Under the pieces are notes generated by a model. The model was not told the DNA's origin. It saw only the letters and a list, made by a program, of their open reading frames with translations, and did not search any database. From assembly GCF_001941505.1 (NCBI RefSeq), contig NZ_CP009248.1, positions 1,922,001 to 1,986,000 of the forward strand: a DNA stretch of 64,000 nucleotides. The letters run 5' to 3'. This DNA comes from Corynebacterium sphenisci DSM 44792 (GTDB taxonomy: Bacteria > Actinomycetota > Actinomycetes > Mycobacteriales > Mycobacteriaceae). Each line of letters begins with the position of its first letter. The first letter of the stretch is position 1. Of the stretch, positions 47,590 through 56,739 are shown one piece after another. A program made the position numbers and the translations under genes.

Positions 47590-49473
47590 ATGAGCGCCGT
47601 CTACCCCGAGCCGAACCGCTACCGCCGACCCGAGGACGAGCCCATCGACGGCTCCGTCCTGGATGATGATCCCGGCACCGTCACCGCCCAGATCGCCCGG
47701 CGGATCGGCAAGACCCCCCACCTGACCGCCTTCCGCTCCCCCGACGGCGCCGGCGGCTGGCTCACCCGCACCTGGGCCGAATTCGGCGAGGAGCTCCGGC
47801 TCGTCGCCGCGGGCCTGGCCGAGCTCGGCGTGCACCGCGGCGACCGGGTCTCCCTGCTCTCCGGCACCCGCTACGAGTGGGTGCTCGCCGACGCCGGGAT
47901 CATCCACGCCGGGGCGGCGACCTCCCCGCTGTACCCCACCTCCATCCCGGACGAGATCCGGCACATCATCAACGACTCCGGGGCCCGGGTGGTCTTCGCC
48001 GAGGACGCCGCCCAGCTGGCCCGGCTCACCGCGATCGCCGACCGGCTGCCCGAGGTCTCCGACGTGGTGATCCTCGACGACGAGCCGGGCGCGGCGGACC
48101 CGGGGGCGCATTGGCGGGTGCGCACCCTGACCGGGCTGCGCGAGCTCGGCGCCGCCGCGCTCGCCGCGGACCCGGATCTGGTGCAGCGCCGGGTGGCGGC
48201 GCTGACCCCCGCGGATCTGCGCAGCCTGATGTACACCTCCGGCACCACCGGCGCCCCGAAGGGGGTGCGCCTGCCGCACAGCTGCATGTCCTTCGAGGGG
48301 GCGGTGACCCGCACCCTGGACCTCATCGCGGAGGGCGAGGTGCACTACCTGTGGCTGCCGCTGAGCCACGCCTTCGGCCAGGTCCTGGTCGCCGCCTCGA
48401 TCCAGTTCGGGGCGGAGACCGTCATCGACGGCGACCCGGAGCACCTGATGGCGAACCTGCCGGAGTTCCGGCCGGTGTTCCTCGCCTCGGTGCCCAGGGT
48501 GCTGGAGAAGGTGCACGCCGGCGTCGGCGCGGCGATGGGCGAGGCCGGCGGGGTGAAGGCCGCGCTGTACCGCTGGGCGATCGACGTCGGGCACCGGCAC
48601 TGGGCGCACCGGGTCGCCGGCACCGAGCCCCCGCTGACCCTGCGGCTGCGGCACCGCCTCGCCGATCGCCTGGTCTTCGCCAAGATCCGGGAGCGCTTCG
48701 GCGGCCGGGTGCGCGCGGTGATGAGCGGCGCCGCCCCGCTGGGCGAGGAGATCGCCACCTGGTTCGCCGCCATCGGGATGCCGGTGCTGGAGGGCTGGGG
48801 AATGACCGAATGCGGGGCCGCGGCCACCGTGAACCGGATGTGGGCCTGGCGGGCCGGCACCGTGGGCTGGCCCTTCCCCGGCACCGAGCTGCGGATCGCC
48901 GAGGACGGGGAGGTGCTGCTGCGCGGCCCGCATGTGATGGAGGGCTACCACGGGCTGCCGGAGGCCACCGCGGAGGCCATCGACGCCGAGGGCTGGCTGC
49001 ACACCGGCGACGTCGGCGAGCTCGACGAGCGCGGCTTCCTGCGGATCACCGACCGGAAGAAGCAGCTGTTCAAGACCTCCACCGGCAAATACGTCGCCCC
49101 GGGCCGGATCGAGGCCGGCCTCGGCGCGAGCTGCCCCTACGTGGCGCAGGCGATCGTCGGCGGGGCGGGCGAGAAGTTCGTCTCCGCGCTGATCACCCTC
49201 GACGAGCCGGCGGTGCGGGACTGGGCCGCCGCCCACGGCGTGGCCGGCGACACCCTCGCCCACCTCGCCGCCGCCGACGAGGTCCGGGAGCTCATCGGCG
49301 GCTACGTCGACGAGCTCAACGGGACCCTCTCCCCCTGGGAGCGGATCGGCCGCTTCACCATCATCGACCGGGAGTTCTCCATCGAGGCCGGGGAGCTCAC
49401 GCCGACGATGAAGCTGCGCCGGCGCACCATCATGGAGAACTTCGGGCACCTGCTCGAGGCGCACTACCGCTGA
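47590..49473 (+). CDS. Long-chain fatty-acid-CoA ligase (FadD15-like), paralogue 1 of 3
   Basis: A 627-residue AMP-forming acyl-CoA synthetase that activates fatty acids with ATP and CoA. The P-loop is LMYTSGTTGAPKGVRL (about residues 214-229), followed by LPLSHAFGQ, GWGMTECGAA (motif II analogue), GWLHTGDVGELDERGFLRITDRKK and the C-terminal catalytic lysine in LTPTMKLRRR. The start RYRRPEDEPIDG is shared with the two neighbours (RPEDEP / RRPEEEP). ATG 47590 is preferred to an in-frame GTG at 47491, which lies immediately after the -10 box. First of three tandem paralogues. Confidence 0.93.
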   Translation: MSAVYPEPNRYRRPEDEPIDGSVLDDDPGTVTAQIARRIGKTPHLTAFRSPDGAGGWLTRTWAEFGEELRLVAAGLAELGVHRGDRVSLLSGTRYEWVLADAGIIHAGAATSPLYPTSIPDEIRHIINDSGARVVFAEDAAQLARLTAIADRLPEVSDVVILDDEPGAADPGAHWRVRTLTGLRELGAAALAADPDLVQRRVAALTPADLRSLMYTSGTTGAPKGVRLPHSCMSFEGAVTRTLDLIAEGEVHYLWLPLSHAFGQVLVAASIQFGAETVIDGDPEHLMANLPEFRPVFLASVPRVLEKVHAGVGAAMGEAGGVKAALYRWAIDVGHRHWAHRVAGTEPPLTLRLRHRLADRLVFAKIRERFGGRVRAVMSGAAPLGEEIATWFAAIGMPVLEGWGMTECGAAATVNRMWAWRAGTVGWPFPGTELRIAEDGEVLLRGPHVMEGYHGLPEATAEAIDAEGWLHTGDVGELDERGFLRITDRKKQLFKTSTGKYVAPGRIEAGLGASCPYVAQAIVGGAGEKFVSALITLDEPAVRDWAAAHGVAGDTLAHLAAADEVRELIGGYVDELNGTLSPWERIGRFTIIDREFSIEAGELTPTMKLRRRTIMENFGHLLEAHYR

Positions 49474-49548
49474 GCCGCCGGGGCGGCGCCCCGCGTTCGG
49501 GGGCCCGTCCGGGGGTTCCGCCCCCGCCGGGGCGGCCGGGACGCTAAC

Positions 49549-49562
49549 CTACGCAACCGTAG
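49549..49562. promoter_or_regulatory. Palindromic operator upstream of acyl-CoA synthetase 2
   Basis: CTACG-CAAC-CGTAG, inside GCTAACCTACGCAACCGTAG. The AACCTACGC...CCGTA wording recurs upstream of the third paralogue (52264-52305), but not before the first, suggesting a common repressor for two of the three. Confidence 0.6.
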
Positions 49563-49645
49563 CCACGGTCCGGATCACCGGAGCATCCGGCGGTGCCGCG
49601 GTCCCCGCGGCCCCGCCCGGGGCCGTGCCAGGAGAAGGCGAGGAC

Positions 49646-51562
49646 ATGCAGCGCACCCGACCCGAACCCAACCGGATCCACCGCCCCGAGGATGAGCCGG
49701 TGAACCTGGCCCCGATCTCCGATCCGGAGCTGACCGTGGTCAAGCAGATCCGGCACCGGGTGGCCGACACCCCGGACCGGATCGGGATCCGCTTCCGGGT
49801 GGACGGCCCCGGGGAGCCGGCCCGCTGGGCCACCCGCACCTGGGGCGAGTTCGGCGCCGAGGCCCATGCGGTGGCCGCCGGGCTGGTGGACGCCGGGGTG
49901 GGCTTCGGCGACCGGGTGGCGATCCTGGCCGGCACCGGCTACCCGTGGATGCTCGCCGACGCCGGGGTGATGCTCGCCGGGGCGGCGACCACCCCGCTCT
50001 ACCCCACCGTGATCGACGCCGAGCTGGTGCACATCCTCGGCGATTCGGCAGCCGAGGTGGTGTTCGCCGAGGACACCCGGCATCTGGAGGCCCTGGCCGC
50101 GCACGCCGGGCAGCTGCCCCGGGTGCGCGAGATCATCATGCTCGGCGGGGCCGGGGCGCTGGCCGGGGAGGCGGCCGCCGCCGCGGTGACGGCCACCCCG
50201 GCCCGGGTGCGCACCTTCGAGGAGCTCATCGCCCGCGGCCGGCGGGTGCACGCCGCGGACCCGGAGCTGGTCGCCGCCCGCGCCGACCGGGTGCGGCCCG
50301 CGGATCTGTGCACCCTGCTCTACACCTCGGGCACCACCGGGCTGCCCAAGGGGGTGCGGCTGTCCCACCGGGCCGCCGCCTACCAGGGCGCGGCCACCGA
50401 CACCATGGGCTTCGTCAACCCGGGGGACGCGAAGTACCTGTGGCTGCCCATGTCGCACGCCTTCGGCAAGGCGCTCATCGGCGCCTGCCTGCACAACGGC
50501 ACCGACACCACCATCGACGGCGACCCCGCCCACCTGCTGGAGAACCTGCCGGTGGCCCGGCCGCACTTCATCGCCGCGGTGCCCCGGCTGCTGGAGAAGA
50601 TCCGGGCCGGGGTGGATTCGGCGATGGCGGAGGCCGGCGGGGTGAAGGCGCTGCTCTACCGCCGGGCGATCGCGGTCGGCGGCGAATACTGGCGGCGCAC
50701 CGTGGCCGGGGAGCCGATCGGGGCGGTGCTGCGGCTGCGCATGGCGCTCGCCGACCGGCTGGTGTTCGCCAGGATCCGGGAGCGCTTCGGCGGCCGGCTG
50801 CGCACCATCATGTGCGGGGCGGCCCCGCTGTCGACGGAGGTGGCGGACTGGTTCGCGGCGGTGGGCCTGCCGGTCTACGAGGGCTACGGGCTCAGCGAAT
50901 GCGGGGGCGCGGCCACCGCGAACCGGATCGGCGCCTGGCGGGCGGGCACCGTGGGCTGGCCGATGCCGGGCACCGAGATGCGCTGCGCCGACGACGGGGA
51001 GGTGCTCATCCGCGGCGGCGGGGTGATGGACGGCTACCACGGGCTGCCGGAGGCCACCGCGGCGGCCTTCGACGAGGGGGGCTGGCTGCGCACCGGGGAC
51101 ATCGGCGAATTCGACGAGCGCGGCTTCCTGCGGATCACCGACCGGAAGAAGGAGCTGTTCAAGACCTCGGTGGGCAAGTACGTCGCCCCGGCGAAGATCG
51201 AGGCCGCCTTCGGGGCGCTGTGCCCGTACAGCACCCAGCTGGTGGTCGACGGGCCGGGCCGGAAGTTCGTCTCCGCGCTGGTCGCCCTCGACGAGGAGGC
51301 GATCCGGGACTGGGCGGCGGCCAACGGCCTGGGGGATCTGGATCTGCCCGCGCTGGCCGCCCGGGAGGAGGTGCGCGGGCTCATCGCCGGCTACGTGGAG
51401 CGGCTCAACGCCGGCCTGGCGCACTGGGAGCAGGTGCACCGCTTCACGATCCTGGACCGGGAGCTGTCCATCGAGCGCGGGGAGGTCACCCCGACGCTGA
51501 AGCTGCGCCGCCGGGTGATCCTGGAGAACTTCCGGGAGCTGCTCGACGCGCACTACCGCTGA
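49646..51562 (+). CDS. Long-chain fatty-acid-CoA ligase, paralogue 2 of 3
   Basis: A 638-residue AMP-forming acyl-CoA synthetase. The P-loop LLYTSGTTGLPKGVRL is near residues 225-240, with MSHAFGKALIGA, GYGLSECGGAATANRI, GWLRTGDIGEFDERGFLRITDRKKELFKTS and LTPTLKLRRR-type end (VTPTLKLRRRVILENF). It is closer in wording to paralogue 3 than to 1. ATG 49646 with GGAG (49631-49634) and GAGG upstream. A CTACG/CGTAG palindrome about 85 bases before the start is a likely operator. Chain-length specificity cannot be read from the sequence. Confidence 0.92.
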   Translation: MQRTRPEPNRIHRPEDEPVNLAPISDPELTVVKQIRHRVADTPDRIGIRFRVDGPGEPARWATRTWGEFGAEAHAVAAGLVDAGVGFGDRVAILAGTGYPWMLADAGVMLAGAATTPLYPTVIDAELVHILGDSAAEVVFAEDTRHLEALAAHAGQLPRVREIIMLGGAGALAGEAAAAAVTATPARVRTFEELIARGRRVHAADPELVAARADRVRPADLCTLLYTSGTTGLPKGVRLSHRAAAYQGAATDTMGFVNPGDAKYLWLPMSHAFGKALIGACLHNGTDTTIDGDPAHLLENLPVARPHFIAAVPRLLEKIRAGVDSAMAEAGGVKALLYRRAIAVGGEYWRRTVAGEPIGAVLRLRMALADRLVFARIRERFGGRLRTIMCGAAPLSTEVADWFAAVGLPVYEGYGLSECGGAATANRIGAWRAGTVGWPMPGTEMRCADDGEVLIRGGGVMDGYHGLPEATAAAFDEGGWLRTGDIGEFDERGFLRITDRKKELFKTSVGKYVAPAKIEAAFGALCPYSTQLVVDGPGRKFVSALVALDEEAIRDWAAANGLGDLDLPALAAREEVRGLIAGYVERLNAGLAHWEQVHRFTILDRELSIERGEVTPTLKLRRRVILENFRELLDAHYR

Positions 51563-51617
51563 CCCGCCGCCGCCCCGCCCCCGCCGCCGGCCCCGGCGCG
51601 CGGGGGCGGCCGCGCGT

Positions 51618-52220
51618 TCAGCCGGCGCCGAGGTGCCCGGCGAGCAGCCCGGCGCAGCGCGGCACCGCCGCCGCCCAGGCCGCGGCGGCGTCGCCGCCCC
51701 CGCCGGCGGTGTCGGAGACCACCTTCACCAGCCGGGCCGGGATCCCGGCGCGCGCGGCGATCCAGGCCACCGCGTAGCCCTCCATGTCCACCAGATCCGC
51801 GCCCCGGGCCAGCCGCGCCCGGGTGGCCGGGTCGGCGACGAAGGCGTCCCCGGTGGCCAGCCGGACCGCCCCGGGGGCGGGGTCGAGGCGCAGCGGCGGA
51901 TGCGGATCCGCCCCGGCGAGGTCCGCGATCACCGCATGCGGGTAGTCGTGCAGGCGCACCTGCCCGATCCGGTGCACGGTGCCGGGGGCGAGCCCGGGGT
52001 CGTCGCGCAGCGCCCCGGCGGTGCCGGCGTTGAGGATCCGGCCCGGGCGGGGGCCGCGGCCCAGGTGCCCGGCCAGCGCCGCGGCCGCGGCGAGCCGGCC
52101 CACCCCGGTGACCAGCACCGGGGCGAGCTCCGCGAGACCGGCGGCCTCGGCGGGCACGGCGACCACGATGAGGTCGCCGCCGGGGCGGGGCGTCCCGATG
52201 AGCCGGGGGAGGTGATCCAT
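51618..52220 (-). CDS. Nucleosidase (purine nucleoside phosphorylase superfamily)
   Basis: A 200-residue phosphorylase/nucleosidase of the MTA/SAH-nucleosidase-like group. VTGVGRLAAAAALAGHL, NAGTAGALRD, the ribose/purine-binding DMEGYAVAWIAARAGIP and the catalytic-Asp loop VSDTAGGG are visible. The substrate may be 5'-methylthioadenosine, S-adenosylhomocysteine or another purine nucleoside; the family is broad. A TAGCCT box (52227-52232) lies 6 bases before the ATG, so probably leaderless. It sits between acyl-CoA synthetases 2 and 3 on the opposite strand, and the operators at 52264-52305 lie 44 bases upstream, so control may be shared. Confidence 0.85.
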   Translation of the reverse strand: MDHLPRLIGTPRPGGDLIVVAVPAEAAGLAELAPVLVTGVGRLAAAAALAGHLGRGPRPGRILNAGTAGALRDDPGLAPGTVHRIGQVRLHDYPHAVIADLAGADPHPPLRLDPAPGAVRLATGDAFVADPATRARLARGADLVDMEGYAVAWIAARAGIPARLVKVVSDTAGGGGDAAAAWAAAVPRCAGLLAGHLGAG

Positions 52221-52263
52221 GTCACCAGGCTACCCCGGGGGGAATCCCTCGACGGGGCACCTG

Positions 52264-52305
52264 AACCTACGCTAACGTAACCGTAACCTACCGAGCCGTA
52301 GGTTA
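52264..52305. promoter_or_regulatory. Composite operator between nucleosidase and acyl-CoA synthetase 3
   Basis: Perfect 8-base inverted repeat TAACCTAC-CGAGCC-GTAGGTTA (52284-52305), preceded by AACCTACGCTAACGTAACCG (52264-52283), which repeats the AACCTAC and CTAACGTAAC half-site words. At least three half-sites in 42 bases. The AACCTACG wording matches the operator at 49547-49562. Confidence 0.7.
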
Positions 52306-52356
52306 GGGGCGCGGCCCCGGTCGCCGCCCCGAGGAACCGACCCGAGGAGACACGCC

Positions 52357-54294
52357 ATGCGGGCACCCCGACCGAACCCCACCCGGCACCGGCGGCCCGA
52401 GGAGGAGCCGGCCGATCTGGCCCCGATCTCGGACCCCGACCTCACCGTGGTGACCCAGATCCGCCGCCGGATCGCGGCCAGCCCGGAGCGGATCGCCTTC
52501 CGGCACCGCGCCGCCGCGGACCCCGATCCGCACGCCGCCGCGCCCCCGGCCGACCCGGCCGACCCGGCCACCTGGGTGGAGCACACCTGGGCCGATTTCG
52601 GCGCGGCCGCCGAGGCCGTCGCCGCCGGGCTCATCGACCTCGGCGTCGCCCCCGGCGACCGGGTCGGCATCCTCTCCGGCACCCGCTACGAATGGGTGCT
52701 CGCCGACACCGGGGCGATGTTCACCGGGGCGGCGACCACCCCCCTCTACCCCACCGCGATCGACGCCGAGCTGGTGCACATCCTCCGCGATGCCGGGGTC
52801 GGGGTGCTCTTCGCCGAGGACGCCGACCATGTGCGCACCCTGGCCGCCCACGCCGACCAGCTGCCCGGGCTGCGCGAGATCATCGTCCTCGACGACCGGC
52901 CGGGCGAGGCCGCCGCGGCGGCGCCGGGGCGGGTGCGCACCTTCGCCGAGCTGCTCGCCGCCGGCCGGGCCGCGCTGGCCGCCGACCCCGGCCGGGTCGC
53001 CGCCCGCGCCGAGGCGGTCACCGCCGATGACCTGTGCACCCTGATGTACACCTCCGGCACCACCGGGCTGCCCAAGGGGGTGCGCCTGTCCCACCGGGCG
53101 GTAGCCTACCAGGGCGCGGTGAGCACCACCATCGGCTTCATCCACGAGGGCGACAGCCACTACCTGTGGCTGCCGCTGACCCACTCCTTCGGCAAGGTGC
53201 TGCTCGGCGCCAGCTACCAGGTCGGCGCGGTGACCACCATCGACGGCGACGTCAACCATCTCGCGGAGAACCTCGCCGCGGTGCGCCCGGCCTTCCTCGC
53301 CTGCGTGCCGCGGGTGCTGGAGAAGATCCACGCCGGGGTGGGCTCGGCCATGGACGCCGCCGGCGGGGCCAAGGCCGCCCTGTACCGCTGGGCGGTGGCC
53401 GTCGGCGGCCGGGCCTGGGCGCTGCGCTGCGCCGGGGAGCCGGTGCCGGCCCGGCTGCGCGCCCAGGTGGCCCTGGCCGACCGGCTGGTCTTCGCCAAGA
53501 TCCGGGCCCGCTTCGGCGGCAATGTGCAGGCCATCATGAGCGGGGCGGCCCCGCTGGCCGCCGAGGTCGCCGACTGGTTCGCGATCATCGGGCTGCCGGT
53601 GTACGAGGGCTACGGGATGACCGAGTACGCCGCCGCGGCCACCGTGAACCGGATGTGGGCCTGGCGGGCCGGCACCGTGGGCTGGGCGCTGCCCGGCACC
53701 GAGCTGGCCATCGCCCCCGACGGGGAGGTGCTGCTGCGCGGGCCCGGGGTGATGGACGGCTACCACGGGCTGCCGGAGGCCACCGCCGAGGTGATCGACG
53801 CCGACGGCTGGCTGCACACCGGGGACATCGGCCGGCTCGACGATCGGGAGTTCCTGCGCATCACCGACCGCAAGAAGGAGCTGTTCAAGACCTCCACCGG
53901 CAAATACGTGGCGCCGACGAAGATCGAGTCCACCTTCGGGGCGCTGTGCCCCTTCACCGCGCAGATCGTCGTCGACGGGCCGGGCCGGAAATTCGTCTCC
54001 GCCCTGGTCGCCCTCGACGAGGCGGCGATCCGGGACTGGGCGGCCCGGCACGGGCTGGGCTCGCTGGAGCTGCCGCACCTGGCCAAGGCCCCGGAGGTGC
54101 GCGAGCTCATCGGCGGCTACGTGGAGCAGCTGAACGCCACCCTCTCGCACTGGGAGCGGGTGCGCCGGTTCACCATCCTGGACCGGGAGCTGTCCGTGGA
54201 GGCCGGGGAGCTCACCCCCACCATGAAGCTGCGCCGGCGCACCATCATGGCGAACTTCCGGCATCTGCTGGACTCCCACTACGCCCCGCACTGA
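52357..54294 (+). CDS. Long-chain fatty-acid-CoA ligase, paralogue 3 of 3
   Basis: A 645-residue AMP-forming acyl-CoA synthetase with the same plan as its neighbours: N-terminal RHRRPEEEPADLAPISDPDLTVV, P-loop LMYTSGTTGLPKGVRL near residues 229-244, LTHSFGKVLLGA, GYGMTEYAAAATVNRMWAWRAGT, GWLHTGDIGRLDDREFLRITDRKKELFKTS and LTPTMKLRRRTIMANF at the end. An inserted Pro/Ala-rich loop (DPDPHAAAPPADPADPAT) lies at 53-70. ATG 52357, GAGGAG upstream at 52343-52348. The composite palindrome 52-93 bases upstream is the probable operator. Confidence 0.92.
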   Translation: MRAPRPNPTRHRRPEEEPADLAPISDPDLTVVTQIRRRIAASPERIAFRHRAAADPDPHAAAPPADPADPATWVEHTWADFGAAAEAVAAGLIDLGVAPGDRVGILSGTRYEWVLADTGAMFTGAATTPLYPTAIDAELVHILRDAGVGVLFAEDADHVRTLAAHADQLPGLREIIVLDDRPGEAAAAAPGRVRTFAELLAAGRAALAADPGRVAARAEAVTADDLCTLMYTSGTTGLPKGVRLSHRAVAYQGAVSTTIGFIHEGDSHYLWLPLTHSFGKVLLGASYQVGAVTTIDGDVNHLAENLAAVRPAFLACVPRVLEKIHAGVGSAMDAAGGAKAALYRWAVAVGGRAWALRCAGEPVPARLRAQVALADRLVFAKIRARFGGNVQAIMSGAAPLAAEVADWFAIIGLPVYEGYGMTEYAAAATVNRMWAWRAGTVGWALPGTELAIAPDGEVLLRGPGVMDGYHGLPEATAEVIDADGWLHTGDIGRLDDREFLRITDRKKELFKTSTGKYVAPTKIESTFGALCPFTAQIVVDGPGRKFVSALVALDEAAIRDWAARHGLGSLELPHLAKAPEVRELIGGYVEQLNATLSHWERVRRFTILDRELSVEAGELTPTMKLRRRTIMANFRHLLDSHYAPH

Positions 54295-54362
54295 ACCGGC
54301 CCGCGCCGACGGCGCCCGGGCCCCGGGAGGGGGCGCGGGCGCCGGCGGCGCGGGCGGGGCCG

Positions 54363-55520
54363 CTACAGGGAGCGGGCGATGAGCTCCTTCATGATCTCGT
54401 TGGTGCCGCCGTAGATGCGCTGCACCCGGGCCGTGGCGTAGGAGCGCGCGATGGGGTACTCCTTCATGTACCCGTAGCCGCCGAAGAGCTGCAGGCAGCG
54501 GTCCACGACCTCGCAGAGCTTGTCGGTGGCCAGGTACTTCGCCATGGAGGCGGTCGCCGGATCCAGCCGGCCCTCGATGTGCAGGCCCACGCAGTGGTCC
54601 ACGAAGGTGCGCACCGCGTAGGTCTCGGTGGTGCACTCGGCGAGCTCGAAGCGGGTGTTCTGGAACTTCAGCAGCTCCCGGCCGAAGGCGGTGCGCTCCT
54701 TGGTGTACTTGACGGTCAGCTCCAGGGCGCGCTCCATGCCGGCGACCGCGGCGACGGCGATGATCAGCCGCTCCTGGGGCAGCTGCATCATCAGCTGCAG
54801 GAAGCCCATCCCCTCGTCCTCGCCGAGCAGGTTCTCCTTGGGCACCCGCATGTCCTCGAAGAACAGCTCCGAGGTGTCCTGGCCGGGCATGCCGATCTTG
54901 TCCAGCACCCGGCCCCGGGTGAACCCGGGCAGGTCGGCGACCTCGGCGACGAGCAGGCTCAGGCCCGCCCCGCCGGGCTCGTCCTTGGTGCGGCAGACGA
55001 TGATGATGAGCTCCGCCTGGGAGCCGTTGGTGATGAAGGTCTTCGCCCCGTTGACCACGTAATGGTCCCCGTCGAGTTTCGCGGAGGTGCGGATCGCCTG
55101 CAGATCGGAGCCGGTGCCCGGCTCGGTCATCGCGATCGCGCCGACCAGTTCGCCGCTGGCCATCTTCGGCAGCCAGCGCCGCTTCTGCTCCTCGGTGCCG
55201 TAGGCGAGGATGTAGTGGGCGACGATCCCGGAGTGCACGGAGAAGCCGAAGGAGTCGTTGTCCACCTTGGCCTGCTCCTCCTGGATGACCGCCTCATGGG
55301 CGAAGGTGCCCCCGCCGCCGCCGTACTCCTCGGGGATCGAGGGCAGCAGCATGCCCACGTCCCCGCAGGTGTTCCAGAACCCGCGGTCGACGTGCTTCTG
55401 CGCGTCCCACTTCTCCTGGTTCGGCACGGCCTCCTTGAGGAAGACGTCCCGGGCGAGTTTGCCCAGCTCCTCGACGTCGGGGGTGCGCCAGGGCGAGGTG
55501 TATTCGGTGCGGCTGAACAT
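54363..55520 (-). CDS. Acyl-CoA dehydrogenase (LCAD/IVD type), second paralogue
   Basis: A 385-residue FAD-dependent acyl-CoA dehydrogenase. AMTEPGTGSDLQAIRT is the flavin segment, KTFITNGSQAELIIIVCRT and LPQERLIIAVAAVAGMERALELT follow, where Glu250 of QERL is the LCAD/IVD-type base; IYGGTNEIMKELIARSL ends the protein with the non-catalytic glycine. MFGGYGYMKEYPIAR is typical. ATG 55520 with AAGGAG upstream. It follows the CaiB-type gene by about 100 bases on the same strand; together they may form a small operon activated from the MerR-type promoter at 56591-56621. Substrate probably a branched or long acyl-CoA. Confidence 0.94.
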   Translation of the reverse strand: MFSRTEYTSPWRTPDVEELGKLARDVFLKEAVPNQEKWDAQKHVDRGFWNTCGDVGMLLPSIPEEYGGGGGTFAHEAVIQEEQAKVDNDSFGFSVHSGIVAHYILAYGTEEQKRRWLPKMASGELVGAIAMTEPGTGSDLQAIRTSAKLDGDHYVVNGAKTFITNGSQAELIIIVCRTKDEPGGAGLSLLVAEVADLPGFTRGRVLDKIGMPGQDTSELFFEDMRVPKENLLGEDEGMGFLQLMMQLPQERLIIAVAAVAGMERALELTVKYTKERTAFGRELLKFQNTRFELAECTTETYAVRTFVDHCVGLHIEGRLDPATASMAKYLATDKLCEVVDRCLQLFGGYGYMKEYPIARSYATARVQRIYGGTNEIMKELIARSL

Positions 55521-55620
55521 GTGCGTGCTCCTTGTGTGGGGATCGGCCGGCGCGGGATCCCGCGGCGGCGTGGGGGTGGTGGGGGTCGATGGGGGTCGTC
55601 GGGCGGCGGGGCCCGCGGGG

Positions 55621-56535
55621 CTAGCCGGGCCGGCGGACCTCGGCGATCGGCAGATCGCGTTCGGCGGCCCAGGCCGCCCACTGCGCGGCGGTGCGCCCGC
55701 GCAGCGCCTCGGCCAGGGCGGCGCCGTCGCCGGAGGCCAGCGCCGCGGCCTCATCGGGGCCGAGGCCCAGTTCGTCGATGAGCCGGCCCAGGAAATGCGG
55801 TTCCAGGGCGGCGACGGCGACATGGCCCTCGGCGGCGGCGTGGATGGCGTACTGGGGCAGCGCCCCGCCCAACGGGGCGCCGGGGCCGGTGAGGCCGTGC
55901 CGCAGCGGGGCGGCGAGATCGGCGACCACATCGCCCAGGCCCACGGTGCGCAGCACCCCGCGCCCGGTGCGATCGACGATGGCCAGGGCGAGCAGCGCCT
56001 CGGCGACGGCGCGCTCCGCGCCGGCCATGTCCGCCCAGGGCACCGGGGGCATCGCCGGGGGCTGCAGGGTGCCCGCGGCCGCCTGGTAGGTCAGGTCGTG
56101 GCCGGGGTGCTCGGGGTCGGCGACCTCGCCGACGATGGCGACCTGCGCCAGCCGGGGGTGCCGGGCGGCGAGATCGGCGAAGCCCAGGCCCAGTTTGGCC
56201 AGGGCGGCGGGCCGGGAGGAGGTGAGCAGCAGATCCGCGTCGCGGAGCAGCTCCTCGAGCTCGGTGCGGCCGGCGGCCCCCTTGAGGTCGATCACCCGCA
56301 CCCGCTGCCCCTCGGCGAGCGCCGCGTAGTAGGGCGGGCAGGCCATGGCCAGCAGATCCCCGCTCGGCGGCTCCACCTTCACCACGTCCGCGCCGAGCGC
56401 GGCGAGCCGGGCGGCGGCGACCGGGCCGGGCAGGTTCGGGGCGAGGGTGACCACCCGGACCCCGGCCAGCGGGGCCGCGGCGACCTCGGCGGGATCGGCG
56501 GGGGAATCGGCGGCGGCGCCGGGGGATGCGGTCAT
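55621..56535 (-). CDS. CaiB/BaiF family CoA-transferase or alpha-methylacyl-CoA racemase
   Basis: A 304-residue family III CoA-transferase-fold protein. LAGVRVVTLAPNLPGPVAAARLAALGADVVKVEPPSGD is the N-terminal CoA-binding domain; HDLTYQAAAGTLQP holds the conserved aspartate (His-Asp pair) used by alpha-methylacyl-CoA racemases. The protein is shorter than formyl-CoA transferases (about 420), favouring the racemase type, which prepares 2-methyl-branched acyl-CoA for beta-oxidation. ATG 56535 with AGGAG upstream. Its promoter carries MerR geometry, and the acyl-CoA dehydrogenase lies downstream. Confidence 0.85.
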   Translation of the reverse strand: MTASPGAAADSPADPAEVAAAPLAGVRVVTLAPNLPGPVAAARLAALGADVVKVEPPSGDLLAMACPPYYAALAEGQRVRVIDLKGAAGRTELEELLRDADLLLTSSRPAALAKLGLGFADLAARHPRLAQVAIVGEVADPEHPGHDLTYQAAAGTLQPPAMPPVPWADMAGAERAVAEALLALAIVDRTGRGVLRTVGLGDVVADLAAPLRHGLTGPGAPLGGALPQYAIHAAAEGHVAVAALEPHFLGRLIDELGLGPDEAAALASGDGAALAEALRGRTAAQWAAWAAERDLPIAEVRRPG

Positions 56536-56590
56536 GCTGCTGCTCCTGGGGGATTCGTCGGGGCACGGGCTCCGGGGCGGCGCCCCGGCG

Positions 56591-56621
56591 ATTACGGGGA
56601 CAGTAACACTGTCACTGTCAG
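56591..56621 (-). promoter_or_regulatory. MerR-type promoter for the CaiB/acyl-CoA dehydrogenase genes
   Basis: On the minus strand, -35 CTGACA (56621-56616), a 19-base spacer and -10 CGTAAT (56596-56591). The spacer contains the dyad GACAGT-GTT-ACTGTC (56613-56599); a further GACAGT copy overlaps the -35. Overlong 19-base spacing with a dyad in the spacer is the hallmark of MerR-activated promoters, and a MerR gene starts 119 bases away on the other strand. Confidence 0.75.
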
Positions 56622-56739
56622 CATGGGGGCCGGATCCGCGCATCTCCTTCTCAATCCCCCTCCCCGGCCACCCCCGGCCGGCGCGGGGGCACGGCCCGGC
56701 GCGACCCGCCCGCTGCCACGGCTATGAGACGATGGGCCC

